Assembly (NCBI GenBank): GCA_964421565.1
Contig: CAYQXJ010000012.1
Span: 1-64,000, forward strand
Direction: 5' to 3'
Length of the DNA stretch: 64,000 nucleotides
Source of the DNA: CAYQXJ01 sp964421565
Lineage (GTDB): Bacteria > Planctomycetota > Brocadiia > SM23-32
A model generated the notes under the pieces. That model had not been told where the DNA came from. It searched no databases and saw only the letters and a program-made list of their open reading frames with translations. Shown here piece by piece: positions 35,888 through 44,819 of the stretch (position 1 is its first letter; the number at the start of each line of letters is the position of its first letter). A program made the translations under genes and the position numbers.

Positions 35888-38134
35888 ATGGCCGAAGCCC
35901 CGACAGACAGCGCGCGCATTGCCGTCGTCGCGCTGAACCTGCCCCTCCACAGGCAGTTCGACTACCTGATACCGCGCCCGTTGCGCGGCCAGGTTGCCGT
36001 AGGCGGGCGGGTCTACGTGCCCTTCGGCAACCGTAAGCGCATCCTCGGCTACTGTGTGGGGCTGAAGCAACAGTCCGATCTGCCGCAGACCGAGCTGCGC
36101 GAAGTGCTCGGCACGCCGGACACTGAGCCCATCTTCACCCCGGGCATGCTCGACCTGGCGCGCTGGATGGCCGACTATTACCAGTGCTCCCTCGGCGAGG
36201 CGCTGCACGCTGCCGTGCCGGCTGCCGTGCGAGGCAGGGGCAAGCGCCGCAAGCTGCAATTCGCGGTGCTCAACATGTCACCGCCGGAGGCGGAGAAACT
36301 AGCCGACGAGGTCTTTGAGCGCAGCCCACCGCAGAGCAAGCTGTTGCGGGCGCTGGCGCAGATGGACGGCGCGGCGCCGGTGGCCGAGCTGACTCGCGCG
36401 ACGCAGACCTCGCGATCCTCCGTCAAAGCGCTTGCGCGAAGGGACCAGGTGCGCATTGAGAAACGCGTGGTGGAGGCCGAGGACCCGCTCAGCGACGTCA
36501 CGGCGCAGAAGCAGGAACCCTACCTGCTCACCCCCCAGCAGCGGGTCGCGTACAATGAGATCGTCGCCCGGCTGGACAGGGGCGTCTTCGACGTGTTGCT
36601 GTTGCACGGGGTGACCTCGAGCGGCAAGACGGAGGTCTACCTGCAGACCATCGCGCAGGCGATAGAGCGCGGCCAGCAGGCGATCGTGCTGGTGCCGGAG
36701 ATCAGCCTGACGCCGCAGACGGTGCGGCACTTTGCCGGGCGCTTCGACCACATAGCCGTCCTGCACAGCCGGCTGACCGAATCCGAAAGGCGCCGCCAGT
36801 GGCACCGCATCCGGGCGGGCGAGGCCGATGTGGTTATCGGCGCGCGCTCGGCCATCTTTGCCCCGGTCCCCTGCCTCGGCCTGCTCGTCATCGACGAAGA
36901 GCACGAGAACAGCTTCAAGCAGGAGAATGTACCCCGCTACCACGCCCGCGACGTGGGCATCATGCGCGCCAGGCTTGACGACGCGCTCGTGGTGCTCGGC
37001 TCGGCGACTCCGTCGCTGGAGAGTTACCACAACGCGCAGATCGGCAAGTACAGTCGGCTATTGCTCACCCGGCGCATCGGCGGGCATCCGCTGCCTCCGG
37101 TCGAGGTGGTCGACATGCGCGGCGAATGGGCCGGCCACGGCAAGGTTCGCGTGATCAGTCAGCGACTCGAAGCGTGCATGCGCTCCAGCCTCGAGCGAGG
37201 CCACCAGGTGATCCTGTTCCTCAACCGGCGGGGCTACTCTCCGTTTATTCACTGCCCGCGCTGCGGCTTCACGCTCAAGTGCGAGCGCTGCGACATCACC
37301 ATGAACTATCACCGCGCCGCGAACGTGGTTGAATGCCACTACTGCGGTCGCGAGGAGCGGCCCCCGGCCGAATGCCCCGAGTGTGGCCTCGGGCAGATCC
37401 GTTTCGGCGGCACCGGCACCGAGCGCGTGGAGGCGGCTGTGGCCGAGCGTTTCGGCGAATGGGAAAGCATCCGCATGGACAGCGACACCACCAGGGCGCG
37501 CAACGCCCACGAGAAGAAGCTGGGCGAGTTTCGCGGCGGGCGGGCAGGTATCCTGATCGGCACGCAGATGGTGGCCAAGGGCCTGGACTTCCCGAACGTG
37601 ACGACCGTGGGCGTCGTGAACGCGGACGTGGCCCTGCACCTGCCCGACTTCCGCTCCAGAGAGCGGACCTTTCAACTGCTGGCCCAGGTGGCCGGGCGAA
37701 CGGGGCGCGGACCGGCCGGCGGACGTGTCATCGTGCAGACGTTCATGCCGCTGGACCCCAGCATTCGGGCGGCATGCCACCACGACTACGATGCGTTCGC
37801 ACGCCAGGAGCTGCCCCTGCGCCGAGAGCTCGGCTACCCGCCCTTCGGCCGCATGGCGCGGATCATCTGCCGCGGACGCAAGCTGGAGCGCGTGCAGCGG
37901 CACACGCGAGCCCTGGCCGAAGCGCTGCGCAAGCTCTGCCCGCCGGATGCGACGGTGCTCGGCCCGGCTCCGGCGCCGGTAGCGCAGATACGCGGGCGGC
38001 ACCGCTGGCACCTGCTGCTGAAGTTCGCCGACGCCAGAACGATGCAGGAGACATTGCGCGAGGGCCGAGAGCTGGCGAAGGGCCCTTCGGGCGTCAGGAC
38101 GCTGGTTGACGTGGACCCCATGTCGATGCTGTAG
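35888..38134 (+). CDS. priA: Primosomal protein N' (replication restart helicase)
   Basis: The 748-residue protein has the PriA N-terminal DNA-binding domain (IAVVALNLPLHRQFDYLIP), Walker A GVTSSGKTE, VPEISLTPQTV, the DEEH box, GSATPS, and the paired zinc-binding cysteines CPRCG, CERC, CHYCG and CPECG between the helicase lobes. PriA reloads the replisome at collapsed forks. The ATG at 35888 gives the expected N-terminus; a longer frame crosses its promoter. The stop is followed by a small GC hairpin (38137-38151) without a T-tract. Confidence 0.96.
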   Translation: MAEAPTDSARIAVVALNLPLHRQFDYLIPRPLRGQVAVGGRVYVPFGNRKRILGYCVGLKQQSDLPQTELREVLGTPDTEPIFTPGMLDLARWMADYYQCSLGEALHAAVPAAVRGRGKRRKLQFAVLNMSPPEAEKLADEVFERSPPQSKLLRALAQMDGAAPVAELTRATQTSRSSVKALARRDQVRIEKRVVEAEDPLSDVTAQKQEPYLLTPQQRVAYNEIVARLDRGVFDVLLLHGVTSSGKTEVYLQTIAQAIERGQQAIVLVPEISLTPQTVRHFAGRFDHIAVLHSRLTESERRRQWHRIRAGEADVVIGARSAIFAPVPCLGLLVIDEEHENSFKQENVPRYHARDVGIMRARLDDALVVLGSATPSLESYHNAQIGKYSRLLLTRRIGGHPLPPVEVVDMRGEWAGHGKVRVISQRLEACMRSSLERGHQVILFLNRRGYSPFIHCPRCGFTLKCERCDITMNYHRAANVVECHYCGREERPPAECPECGLGQIRFGGTGTERVEAAVAERFGEWESIRMDSDTTRARNAHEKKLGEFRGGRAGILIGTQMVAKGLDFPNVTTVGVVNADVALHLPDFRSRERTFQLLAQVAGRTGRGPAGGRVIVQTFMPLDPSIRAACHHDYDAFARQELPLRRELGYPPFGRMARIICRGRKLERVQRHTRALAEALRKLCPPDATVLGPAPAPVAQIRGRHRWHLLLKFADARTMQETLREGRELAKGPSGVRTLVDVDPMSML

Positions 38135-38206
38135 CAGGCGCGCGGAGCGCCGGCTGCGCAGCGGGACCGGAGCGGTAAACAGGCGCCCAGACGGCCCGGA
38201 AAAGGT

Positions 38207-38235
38207 TTGACACGGCTACGATGATGTTATATGAT
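38207..38235 (+). promoter_or_regulatory. Strong promoter of the paralogous repeat-protein genes
   Basis: TTGACA (38207-38212), exactly 17 bp and TATGAT (38230-38235). Transcription would start near 38242, leaving a leader of about 210 nt before the gene at 38453. It is among the best promoters in the window. Confidence 0.85.
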
Positions 38236-38360
38236 TCCCCCGAACAGCCGGGCGCGGCCCGCGCCAATCTGCGTTGTCGGCGTCGGCCTTGCGACCTGTC
38301 GTAGGAATCATCTGAGCAACTTTCCGGACCGAAGCATGGATGGCACAGTGGGAGGAGGTG

Positions 38361-38456
38361 ATGCTCCGCCGGTCGCTCCGAGGCTCAGCACGTCGTGCAT
38401 ACGTCGCAACCAGTGGGAGGAGTGAGATGTCTTCCTTCGTAGGGAGAGCGAGATGA
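38361..38456 (+). CDS. Putative small leader ORF, 31 residues
   Basis: GGAGGAGGTG, a near-perfect Shine-Dalgarno sequence, abuts an ATG at 38361 with only short spacing. The frame runs 31 codons and its TGA overlaps the ATG of the next gene as ATGA. The product is Arg-rich (about 9 Arg) with no hydrophobic segment. A second in-frame ATG (38427) with its own GGGAGGAG would make a 9-residue peptide. The sequence fits a translational-coupling leader. Coding is not proven, because the SD to ATG spacing is short and there is no comparative evidence. Confidence 0.35.
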   Translation: MLRRSLRGSARRAYVATSGRSEMSSFVGRAR

Positions 38457-39544
38457 GCGTAAGCGAGCAGGAAGTGAAGCGCGAAATAGCAGGGATGCGG
38501 GAGGCGATCGACGCCGCGACTGCTTCCCGCAAGACCGCTACCATGGTTCGCGTGGTGGCGGTGATCGTCGGATTTGTGATCGTGATCGCGTTCGTCTGGG
38601 CGACCGTCGGCACTATCAAGGACCTGGCGGATAATCCCGAGCCGTTGAGGGCCCAGATGAAGCAGCGGATCGAGATGATGAACGTCGACCAGAAGATGAT
38701 GGGCGCCGTCCGGGAAGCTGCCCCGGCCTACCTCGAGCACGCAGAGCAGATCCTCTCCGATCTGGAGGTGACCGATAAGCTCTGGGAAGAACTCGTGACC
38801 ATGGGCAAGGACCTGGAACCTGCCCTGCGCGAAGAGCTGGCCCGCGTCAGAGGGCCGTTGCTGCAGACCGCCGAGGCCCAGGCCGATCAGATGGCCCGCG
38901 ATCTGGACGTCGAACTGCGCAGCATGATCCAGGAAACCCTGCGAGAGTCGCTCGCCCAGCACGAACAGGAGATTCGCCAGCAGGTCGACCTGGATGAAGA
39001 AGACGTCGAGCAACTGCTGGTTACCATCGTGGAGGCCAACCAGCAAGCCATTATGAACATGGCCAAACGCCGCTGGGGCAATAAGCGCGACCGCCTGGCG
39101 GAGATCAACAACATGCTGGCCGAACTGCCCAAACTTCCTCCGCTGCCCGAGTCCGAACTCGTCGACCACACCGTGCACGTGCTGCTCGCCCTGCTCAAGC
39201 ACAAGCTGCCCGACTACAACCTGCAGGTAGAGCTTGGCCAGCGCAAACAACTGCGAGCGGTTCCACAGGCCGCCCAGCCGGAGTCGGTGGTTGACTCGCT
39301 GCGGGCCACCCTGGCACAGCCTGACATCCCGGAGGAGGCGAAAGCCCGGGTCCGCGAAGCCATAAGCAAGATGGGCGACGACAGGGTCGCCGCGCAGTGG
39401 GGCAGCAAGAAGGAGCTCCAGCGAGGCATCGAGGACCTGGAGATGGCCCTCGAACAGCCCATGCCCGACGAGATGAAGGAAGGCATGCGCAAGCAGCTCG
39501 ATCTGATGCAAAAGGCCCTGCAAGCCCTGGAGGCAGCCGAGTGA
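38453..39544 (+). CDS. Membrane-anchored coiled-coil protein with helical-hairpin repeats (paralogue A)
   Basis: The protein has 363 residues: a short cytoplasmic N-terminus, one TM helix (about 31-54), then an almost wholly alpha-helical, highly charged region (60-260). The C-terminus carries two copies (279-307 and 323-358) of a repeat of pattern L-x3-[LI]-x2-[AT]-L-x-Q-P-x(0,1)-[IM]-P-[ED]-x2-K-x3-[RK]. I know no named family for it. AGGGAGAGCG precedes the ATG, which overlaps the small leader ORF. A paralogue follows after 58 bp with the same architecture and the same repeat. Orientation of the helical part (cytoplasm or periplasm) cannot be decided by eye. Confidence 0.8.
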   Translation: MSVSEQEVKREIAGMREAIDAATASRKTATMVRVVAVIVGFVIVIAFVWATVGTIKDLADNPEPLRAQMKQRIEMMNVDQKMMGAVREAAPAYLEHAEQILSDLEVTDKLWEELVTMGKDLEPALREELARVRGPLLQTAEAQADQMARDLDVELRSMIQETLRESLAQHEQEIRQQVDLDEEDVEQLLVTIVEANQQAIMNMAKRRWGNKRDRLAEINNMLAELPKLPPLPESELVDHTVHVLLALLKHKLPDYNLQVELGQRKQLRAVPQAAQPESVVDSLRATLAQPDIPEEAKARVREAISKMGDDRVAAQWGSKKELQRGIEDLEMALEQPMPDEMKEGMRKQLDLMQKALQALEAAE

Positions 39545-39602
39545 TCACTCGCCGCTGCACGGACTCAGCCACGCTAACCACCGTCGCACGGGAGGATAAG
39601 TG

Positions 39603-40970
39603 ATGAGCGAAGACAAGAACGCCACGACGCCCGAGCCGGAAGCTCAGAAGGGCGAAGTGCCGCAGGGAGTCGCGGACGAGTTGAACGCACTGGCCGCCGA
39701 CCTGCGCCGCCATCAGCAGGCGGCCGACAGGGCGTGGAAGGTCGCCGCCCTGGTCTCGGCCCTCTTGCTGCTGGTCATAGCCGGCTACCTGTTCCTGGGT
39801 ATCTACAACCGGTTCGTCAAGCAAGTGGCAGAGCCGGAGAACTTGACGCAGATGGTCATCAACGTGGGCGACGAAGCTCTGCAGCGGCAGGGCTATCCCA
39901 GCCTGGAAGATCCCGACTTCGCCGCCAAAGTCGGCGCCATGCTCAGCGAGCGCGCGCCGGAGATCATGCAGCAGCGGGTCAGGCCCAAGGTCGAGCAGAT
40001 GCTCGCCGACCTACCGCAGCACCGGATGGATCTGACGAAGAAGATCCAGGCCCAGGCGCCGCAACTGGTGGACGAAGCGGTAGAACGGATTCAGACCGAG
40101 TGGCTGCCCCAGGCGGCCGAGGGAATGAAGGCGCGACTCGTCGAGGTGGTCGGCCAGATCCTGGAACAGCAGCATCAGGATATCGACAGGCTCATCAGCG
40201 GAGTCCTCGCGCAGCACGCGCAGAATATGGAAGCGCTGGCGGCCGACGACCCGCAGCAACTCGCGCGGCTCCGTTCGGCCATGGAGGCGACGTTCGAGCA
40301 GGATATGGGCTACCTGATGGACGCCGTCTTCGAGGCGATCGACGCGGGTCTGGCGAGCACCCAGGACGGTCTGGAGGACCTGGTCGCCAGGCATAAGCAC
40401 GGCAACCTGACCAAGGAACAGCAACTGGAGGTCGACCTCATTCGGCTCGTCTACGCCCTGTTCGAGCAGAAGGGCCTAGAGCCCGAGGAAAGCCTGGAAG
40501 GTGTGCTGGACCGCCTCAGCGAGGCGCTGCGCGCACCCACGGTCGATATAGCCCCTGCGCCTCGTCGACCGGCCCGGCCAGAGCCCGTTGCCCGCGAACA
40601 AGACATAAAGACCACCCTGAACGATATCAACAAAGCCCTGCAGGACCCACAGGTCCCTGACGAGGCCAAGGCGTTCCTCAGACACCAAGCTGCAATGCTT
40701 CAGGAACAAGTGGCAACCGGTGAGCGAGGGCCCAAGGAGAAGATGGAAATGCTCCAGAAAGCCATCGACGATCCGGAGACGCCGCAAATGGCGAAGGAGG
40801 CGTTGCGCGCCCAACTGGAGACCCTCAAAGCCGAACGCATCGAGGCCCTGAAGCAGACCATCCAGAACCTGGAAGATACCCTGAAGAACGAAGATATACC
40901 GCCGATGGGCAAATCGATGATCGAGAAGCAGCTCGAGGACGCCAAACAGGAACTCCAAAAGCTGCAGTAG
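39603..40970 (+). CDS. Membrane-anchored coiled-coil protein with helical-hairpin repeats (paralogue B)
   Basis: The protein has 455 residues: an acidic N-terminus, one TM helix (about 47-68), a long helical domain (75-310), a Pro/Arg-rich linker (312-332), then three copies of the repeat seen in paralogue A (337-367, 381-411, 416-453), each centred on a P-[DQP]-x-[AG]-K segment between two helices. Length and linker differ from paralogue A, suggesting divergence after duplication. GGAGGATAAGTG precedes the ATG at 39603. The gene ends shortly before a 15-bp hairpin. No family recognised; a structural or scaffold role at the inner membrane is only a guess. Confidence 0.8.
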   Translation: MSEDKNATTPEPEAQKGEVPQGVADELNALAADLRRHQQAADRAWKVAALVSALLLLVIAGYLFLGIYNRFVKQVAEPENLTQMVINVGDEALQRQGYPSLEDPDFAAKVGAMLSERAPEIMQQRVRPKVEQMLADLPQHRMDLTKKIQAQAPQLVDEAVERIQTEWLPQAAEGMKARLVEVVGQILEQQHQDIDRLISGVLAQHAQNMEALAADDPQQLARLRSAMEATFEQDMGYLMDAVFEAIDAGLASTQDGLEDLVARHKHGNLTKEQQLEVDLIRLVYALFEQKGLEPEESLEGVLDRLSEALRAPTVDIAPAPRRPARPEPVAREQDIKTTLNDINKALQDPQVPDEAKAFLRHQAAMLQEQVATGERGPKEKMEMLQKAIDDPETPQMAKEALRAQLETLKAERIEALKQTIQNLEDTLKNEDIPPMGKSMIEKQLEDAKQELQKLQ

Positions 40971-40994
40971 TAGCATCAGCCCGACCCTTATCCC

Positions 40995-41031
40995 AGGGGC
41001 GCGCCTGCCGACCAGTGGCAGGTGCGCCCCT
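40995..41031 (+). terminator. Long GC hairpin after the paralogue pair
   Basis: AGGGGCGCGCCTGCC and GGCAGGTGCGCCCCT pair over 15 positions with one G-T, around loop GACCAGT. No T-tract follows. It probably marks the 3' end of the transcript, by processing or Rho-assisted stop. Confidence 0.6.
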
Positions 41032-41060
41032 CGGCTGTACCCGCTTCGCGACTTCCTCAC

Positions 41061-41089
41061 TTGACATCGCCCGCGGGACTCTGTAACGT
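41061..41089 (+). promoter_or_regulatory. Putative promoter of polA-coaE-rho
   Basis: TTGACA (41061-41066) is perfect; TAACGT at 41084-41089 (17-bp spacing) is a weak -10. It is the only candidate upstream of polA after the hairpin at 40995-41031. Confidence 0.5.
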
Positions 41090-41095
41090 AGATAG

Positions 41096-41412
41096 TGTCA
41101 TACCTGGGGTATCAAAGACATTGATCCCCGCGCAGCCGGGCTCTTACCGGCAGTGAGAAACTTAGCCAACACACCGAACGTCCCCCCTTTCGGGGCGTTA
41201 CCCGCAGTTGAGCAAATACTGTCCCTCGGATGTGCCTTGACAGGCGCGCACAGTCCCTCGGCGGCTACACCTTGCGAGTGCCGGCGCTGGCAACCGACTC
41301 GCCCTCTCGCTCGGGGGCCCCGCAGCGACCTCTGACTCTCGGGGCAGAGGGGTCTTACGCAAGACAGGCTGTGCAGATGACAGCCGCTTGACCAGACGCG
41401 TACCGCGACCAC
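41096..41412 (+). other. Long structured 5' leader of polA
   Basis: About 317 nt between the likely start site and the polA ATG hold no gene. GGGG-T-ATCAA/TTGAT-CCCC (41106-41129), CCCC/GGGG around 41186-41200, and GACCTCTG/CAGAGGGGTC (about 41328-41353) can form hairpins. I do not recognise a known riboswitch or a 6S, SRP or RNase P RNA. Confidence 0.4.
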
Positions 41413-44139
41413 ATGGCCGAGAAGCTCTTCGCCATAGACGCCTTCTGCCACATCTACCAGTTCTACTACGCCATCAAGGGCCTGACCGGCCCCGATGGAG
41501 AACCGGTCAACGCCGTCTACGGCTTCGCCCGCATGCTGCAGAAACTGGAGACCGAATACTCGCCGGACTACCTGGTGGTGGCGTTCGACGGGCCCGGCAA
41601 ACCCGAGCGGGCCGAAGTCTTTGAGGACTACAAGGCAAACCGAAAACCGATGCCCGAAGCGCTGGAGAGGCAGATACCGCTGATCGAAGAACTGCTCGAG
41701 GTGCACAACGTGCCCCGCCTCTCGGCCGAAAACCAGGAGGCGGACGACGTGCTCGCCACGCTGGCCACGCGAGCCGCAGAGCACGGGCTCCATACAGTGA
41801 TCGTCACCACGGACAAGGACGCCGAGCAGCTTATCAGCGAACGCGTAAGCGTGCTGCACCTGCACAAGGACCGCCAGGAGATGCTGGGCCCCGAGGCCCT
41901 CGAACAGAAGAAGGGCGTCCGACCGGATCAGGTGGTAGAGGCCATGGCCCTTTCGGGTGACACCAGCGACAACATACCTGGCGTGCCCGGAATAGGACCC
42001 AAGACCGCTTTCGACCTGATACGCCGCTATGGAAGCGTGGACGGGGTGTACGAACACCTGGAAGAGATCAGCGGGCCGAAGACGCGGGAGCGCCTCGCCG
42101 AGCATCGCGACGACGTGCGCCTGGCGCGCGAACTGGTGACGCTGGACAGGGACGTGGCGCTGCAGATCGAGTGGGGGGAATGCCGCCTCGGCGGAGCCCG
42201 ACCCGAGCAGATTCGGCGCTTCTATCGCGCCCTCGGTTTCCATTCGCTCATCGAGCAAGACCCTGACCCCGCCCCGACCGCGGCCCAGGCGTCCCTGTTC
42301 CCGGCGGCATCCGAACCCCTGGCTGACCGAGAGGCTCTCGCGAAGGATTACAGAGCCGTCACGGAACTCGACGACCTGCGCAGCGTCGCGCGAGAGATGT
42401 CGCACCAGCAGTTGATCGCCGTGGATCTGGAAACCACGAGCCTCCAACCGCGCAAGGCGCACATCGTGGGGTTCGCCTTCTCCTGGGCGCCCGACCAGGC
42501 GGTCTACGTGCCGGTGCGCGCGCCCGGCGGAGGGCATTGCTCGGAGCAGCAAGCCCTCGCAGTGCTGCGCCCCCTGCTGGAGGGGGCAAGCCCCGCGAAG
42601 ACCGGCCAGAACCTGAAGTATGACATCGCTGTACTGAAGGGAGTCGGGATTGAGCTGGGGGGACTCGCCGGCGACGCCATGGTGGCCTCCTACCTGCTGA
42701 GCCCGGCAGACCGCAGCCACGGCCTGGACGCCCTGGCGCGACGCCACCTGAACTACGATACGGTGAAGATCGACACGCTCATAGGCAGTGGCGCAGACCA
42801 GACCACTATGGACCGCGTGCCCATCGAGCGGGTGACACCCTATGCCTGTGAGGATGCCGACGTTGCGCTTCAACTCAGCGAGCGGCTGACGCGCGAACTT
42901 CGCGAAGAGGACCTGCACGAGCTGTTCACCGAGTTAGAGCTGCCCCTCATTCCCGTGCTGGCGGCCATGGAGTGGCGCGGAATCCGTGTCGACACCGATC
43001 ACCTGCGCACCATGAGCGAGCAGTTCGAGCGACAACTGACGAGCCTGGAGCAGAGCATCTGGCAGGAGGCCGGCAAGGAGTTCAACGTCAACTCGCCGCA
43101 GCAGCTCAGCGCCGTGATCTTCGAGGACATGGGCCTGCCCGTGCCGCGTGGCAGGCGGACGCAGACCGGCTACTCGACCGCCAGCGACGTGCTGGAGGGG
43201 CTCAAAGGGGAACATCGGGTCGCCGAACTGGTGCTGCAATACAGGGAACTGAGCAAACTGAAGTCCACCTACGCCGATGCCCTGCTGCAGATGGTGAATC
43301 CGGACACCGGGCGCGTGCACTGCTCCTTCAACCAGACGGTCACGGCCACGGGCCGGCTCTCCAGCAGTGACCCCAACCTGCAGAACATACCGGTGCGCAC
43401 GCCCCTCGGGCGCAGAATCCGCGCCGCTTTCGTGCCCGGCGAACAGGACATGAGCCTTCTGAGCGCCGATTACTCTCAGGTGGAACTGCGCATCGTGGCG
43501 CACTGTTCCGGCGATCCGGCCCTGCGGCGGGCGTTCGCAGAGGACCGCGACATCCACTGCTTCGTCGCAGCCCAGGTGCACGGCGTCCCGGAGGATGAGG
43601 TCACCCCGGCGATGCGACAGCAGGCGAAGGCCGTGAACTTCGGCATCATCTACGGGCAGACCCCCTACGGGCTCAGCCGGGCCCTCGGCATACCGACCGG
43701 CGAAGCGGAGCAATTCATCGCCGGCTACTTCGAGCGCTACCCGAAAGTGCGAGAGTTCATCGGCCAGACCATCGATCGCGCGCGCCAGTTCGGCTACGTA
43801 AAGACGCTCGCCGGCCGCAAGCGCCGCATCGAGGGCATACGCTCCCGCGGCGCATCGCGTAGCGCGGCGGAGAGGATCGCCGTCAACACCGTTATCCAGG
43901 GCTCGGCGGCCGATCTGATCAAGCGCGCCATGATCCGCATCCATCGCGAACTGCCGCAAGTGAGCCCGCGCGCGGCCATGCTGCTGCAGATACACGATGA
44001 ACTGGTCTTCGAGGTTCCGGACGCCAAGCTCGAGACAGTCCGCGAGTTCGTAGCCGCCAGTATGACCGAAGCGCTGAAGATCGATGTGCCGTTGAAAGTC
44101 GATACCGCCGACGGCAAGAACTGGGCAGAGACGAAATGA
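41413..44139 (+). CDS. polA: DNA polymerase I with active proofreading domain
   Basis: The 908-residue enzyme has three domains. The 5'-3' exonuclease/FEN domain (1-290) shows FAIDAFCHIYQFYYAIKG and ADDVLATLA and GDTSDNIPGVPGIGPKTA. The 3'-5' exonuclease (about 310-490) keeps its metal ligands Asp338 and Glu340 (VDLETTSL). The polymerase domain (about 520-908) has motif A SADYSQVELRIVAH (Asp686), motif B RQQAKAVNFGIIYGQ, and motif C QIHDELVFEVP. It processes Okazaki fragments and fills repair gaps. The ATG has no evident SD. Its stop overlaps coaE as ATGA. Confidence 0.97.
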   Translation: MAEKLFAIDAFCHIYQFYYAIKGLTGPDGEPVNAVYGFARMLQKLETEYSPDYLVVAFDGPGKPERAEVFEDYKANRKPMPEALERQIPLIEELLEVHNVPRLSAENQEADDVLATLATRAAEHGLHTVIVTTDKDAEQLISERVSVLHLHKDRQEMLGPEALEQKKGVRPDQVVEAMALSGDTSDNIPGVPGIGPKTAFDLIRRYGSVDGVYEHLEEISGPKTRERLAEHRDDVRLARELVTLDRDVALQIEWGECRLGGARPEQIRRFYRALGFHSLIEQDPDPAPTAAQASLFPAASEPLADREALAKDYRAVTELDDLRSVAREMSHQQLIAVDLETTSLQPRKAHIVGFAFSWAPDQAVYVPVRAPGGGHCSEQQALAVLRPLLEGASPAKTGQNLKYDIAVLKGVGIELGGLAGDAMVASYLLSPADRSHGLDALARRHLNYDTVKIDTLIGSGADQTTMDRVPIERVTPYACEDADVALQLSERLTRELREEDLHELFTELELPLIPVLAAMEWRGIRVDTDHLRTMSEQFERQLTSLEQSIWQEAGKEFNVNSPQQLSAVIFEDMGLPVPRGRRTQTGYSTASDVLEGLKGEHRVAELVLQYRELSKLKSTYADALLQMVNPDTGRVHCSFNQTVTATGRLSSSDPNLQNIPVRTPLGRRIRAAFVPGEQDMSLLSADYSQVELRIVAHCSGDPALRRAFAEDRDIHCFVAAQVHGVPEDEVTPAMRQQAKAVNFGIIYGQTPYGLSRALGIPTGEAEQFIAGYFERYPKVREFIGQTIDRARQFGYVKTLAGRKRRIEGIRSRGASRSAAERIAVNTVIQGSAADLIKRAMIRIHRELPQVSPRAAMLLQIHDELVFEVPDAKLETVREFVAASMTEALKIDVPLKVDTADGKNWAETK

Positions 44140-44783
44140 CCACAGTGTTCGACCAATCCGACTCGGCCGGCCCGCCGATGGTGCTCGGCGTGCTCGGGGG
44201 CGTTGGGGCGGGCAAGAGCACCGTCGCCGAACTGCTCGGCGAGCATGGCGCCGAGGTCATTGACGCCGACCGGATCGGCCATCAGGTGTTGGAGCAACCC
44301 GAGGTCAGGGCCGCCCTGGCAGACGAGTTCGGCCCGGCGGTGCTCGATGAGCGCGGGAAGGTTGATCGCGGCGCGCTGGCGGAGGTCGCCTTCAGTGAGC
44401 CGCAGCGCGTCCAGGCGCTCAACGACATAGTACACCCCCCCATCATCGAAGAGGTAAGGGCGCGGATAGAACGGATCCGGCGGACGGACGGAGCGCCGCT
44501 CATCGTGCTGGACGCCGCCTTGCTGGTGGAGAGCGACCTGCACCGCGAGATGTGCGACGCCCTGCTCCACGTGGAGGCGCCGCTCCAACTGCGGCGGGAA
44601 CGCGCTGTGCAGAGAGGGATGACGCATGCGCAGTTCGAGAAACGCAGTCGCGCCCAGATGCCCCCCGAGGCGAAGAGGCGACTTGCCGACTATGTAGTAC
44701 GCAACGACGGGTCCCGACGGGACCTGAAGCGACAGATAGAGGAACTTTGGCCCGAGCTGTGCCCGGGCACAAACCGACACTGA
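44136..44783 (+). CDS. coaE: Dephospho-CoA kinase
   Basis: The 215-residue P-loop kinase adds the 3'-phosphate that completes coenzyme A. VLGVLGGVGAGKSTVAELL contains the Walker A motif, IDADRIGHQVL is the family's Asp-containing block, and HPPIIEEVRARIE is also typical. It starts inside the polA stop codon (4-nt overlap), so it is translationally coupled. The polA-coaE pairing is common in several phyla. Confidence 0.96.
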   Translation: MTTVFDQSDSAGPPMVLGVLGGVGAGKSTVAELLGEHGAEVIDADRIGHQVLEQPEVRAALADEFGPAVLDERGKVDRGALAEVAFSEPQRVQALNDIVHPPIIEEVRARIERIRRTDGAPLIVLDAALLVESDLHREMCDALLHVEAPLQLRRERAVQRGMTHAQFEKRSRAQMPPEAKRRLADYVVRNDGSRRDLKRQIEELWPELCPGTNRH

Positions 44784-44819
44784 ACACCAATCACGCAAGT
44801 GCATCAGAAGGAGGAAGAC

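Noticed and set aside
42359..43995. Long frames antisense to polA
   Set aside because: Shadows of a gene with all polymerase I motifs.
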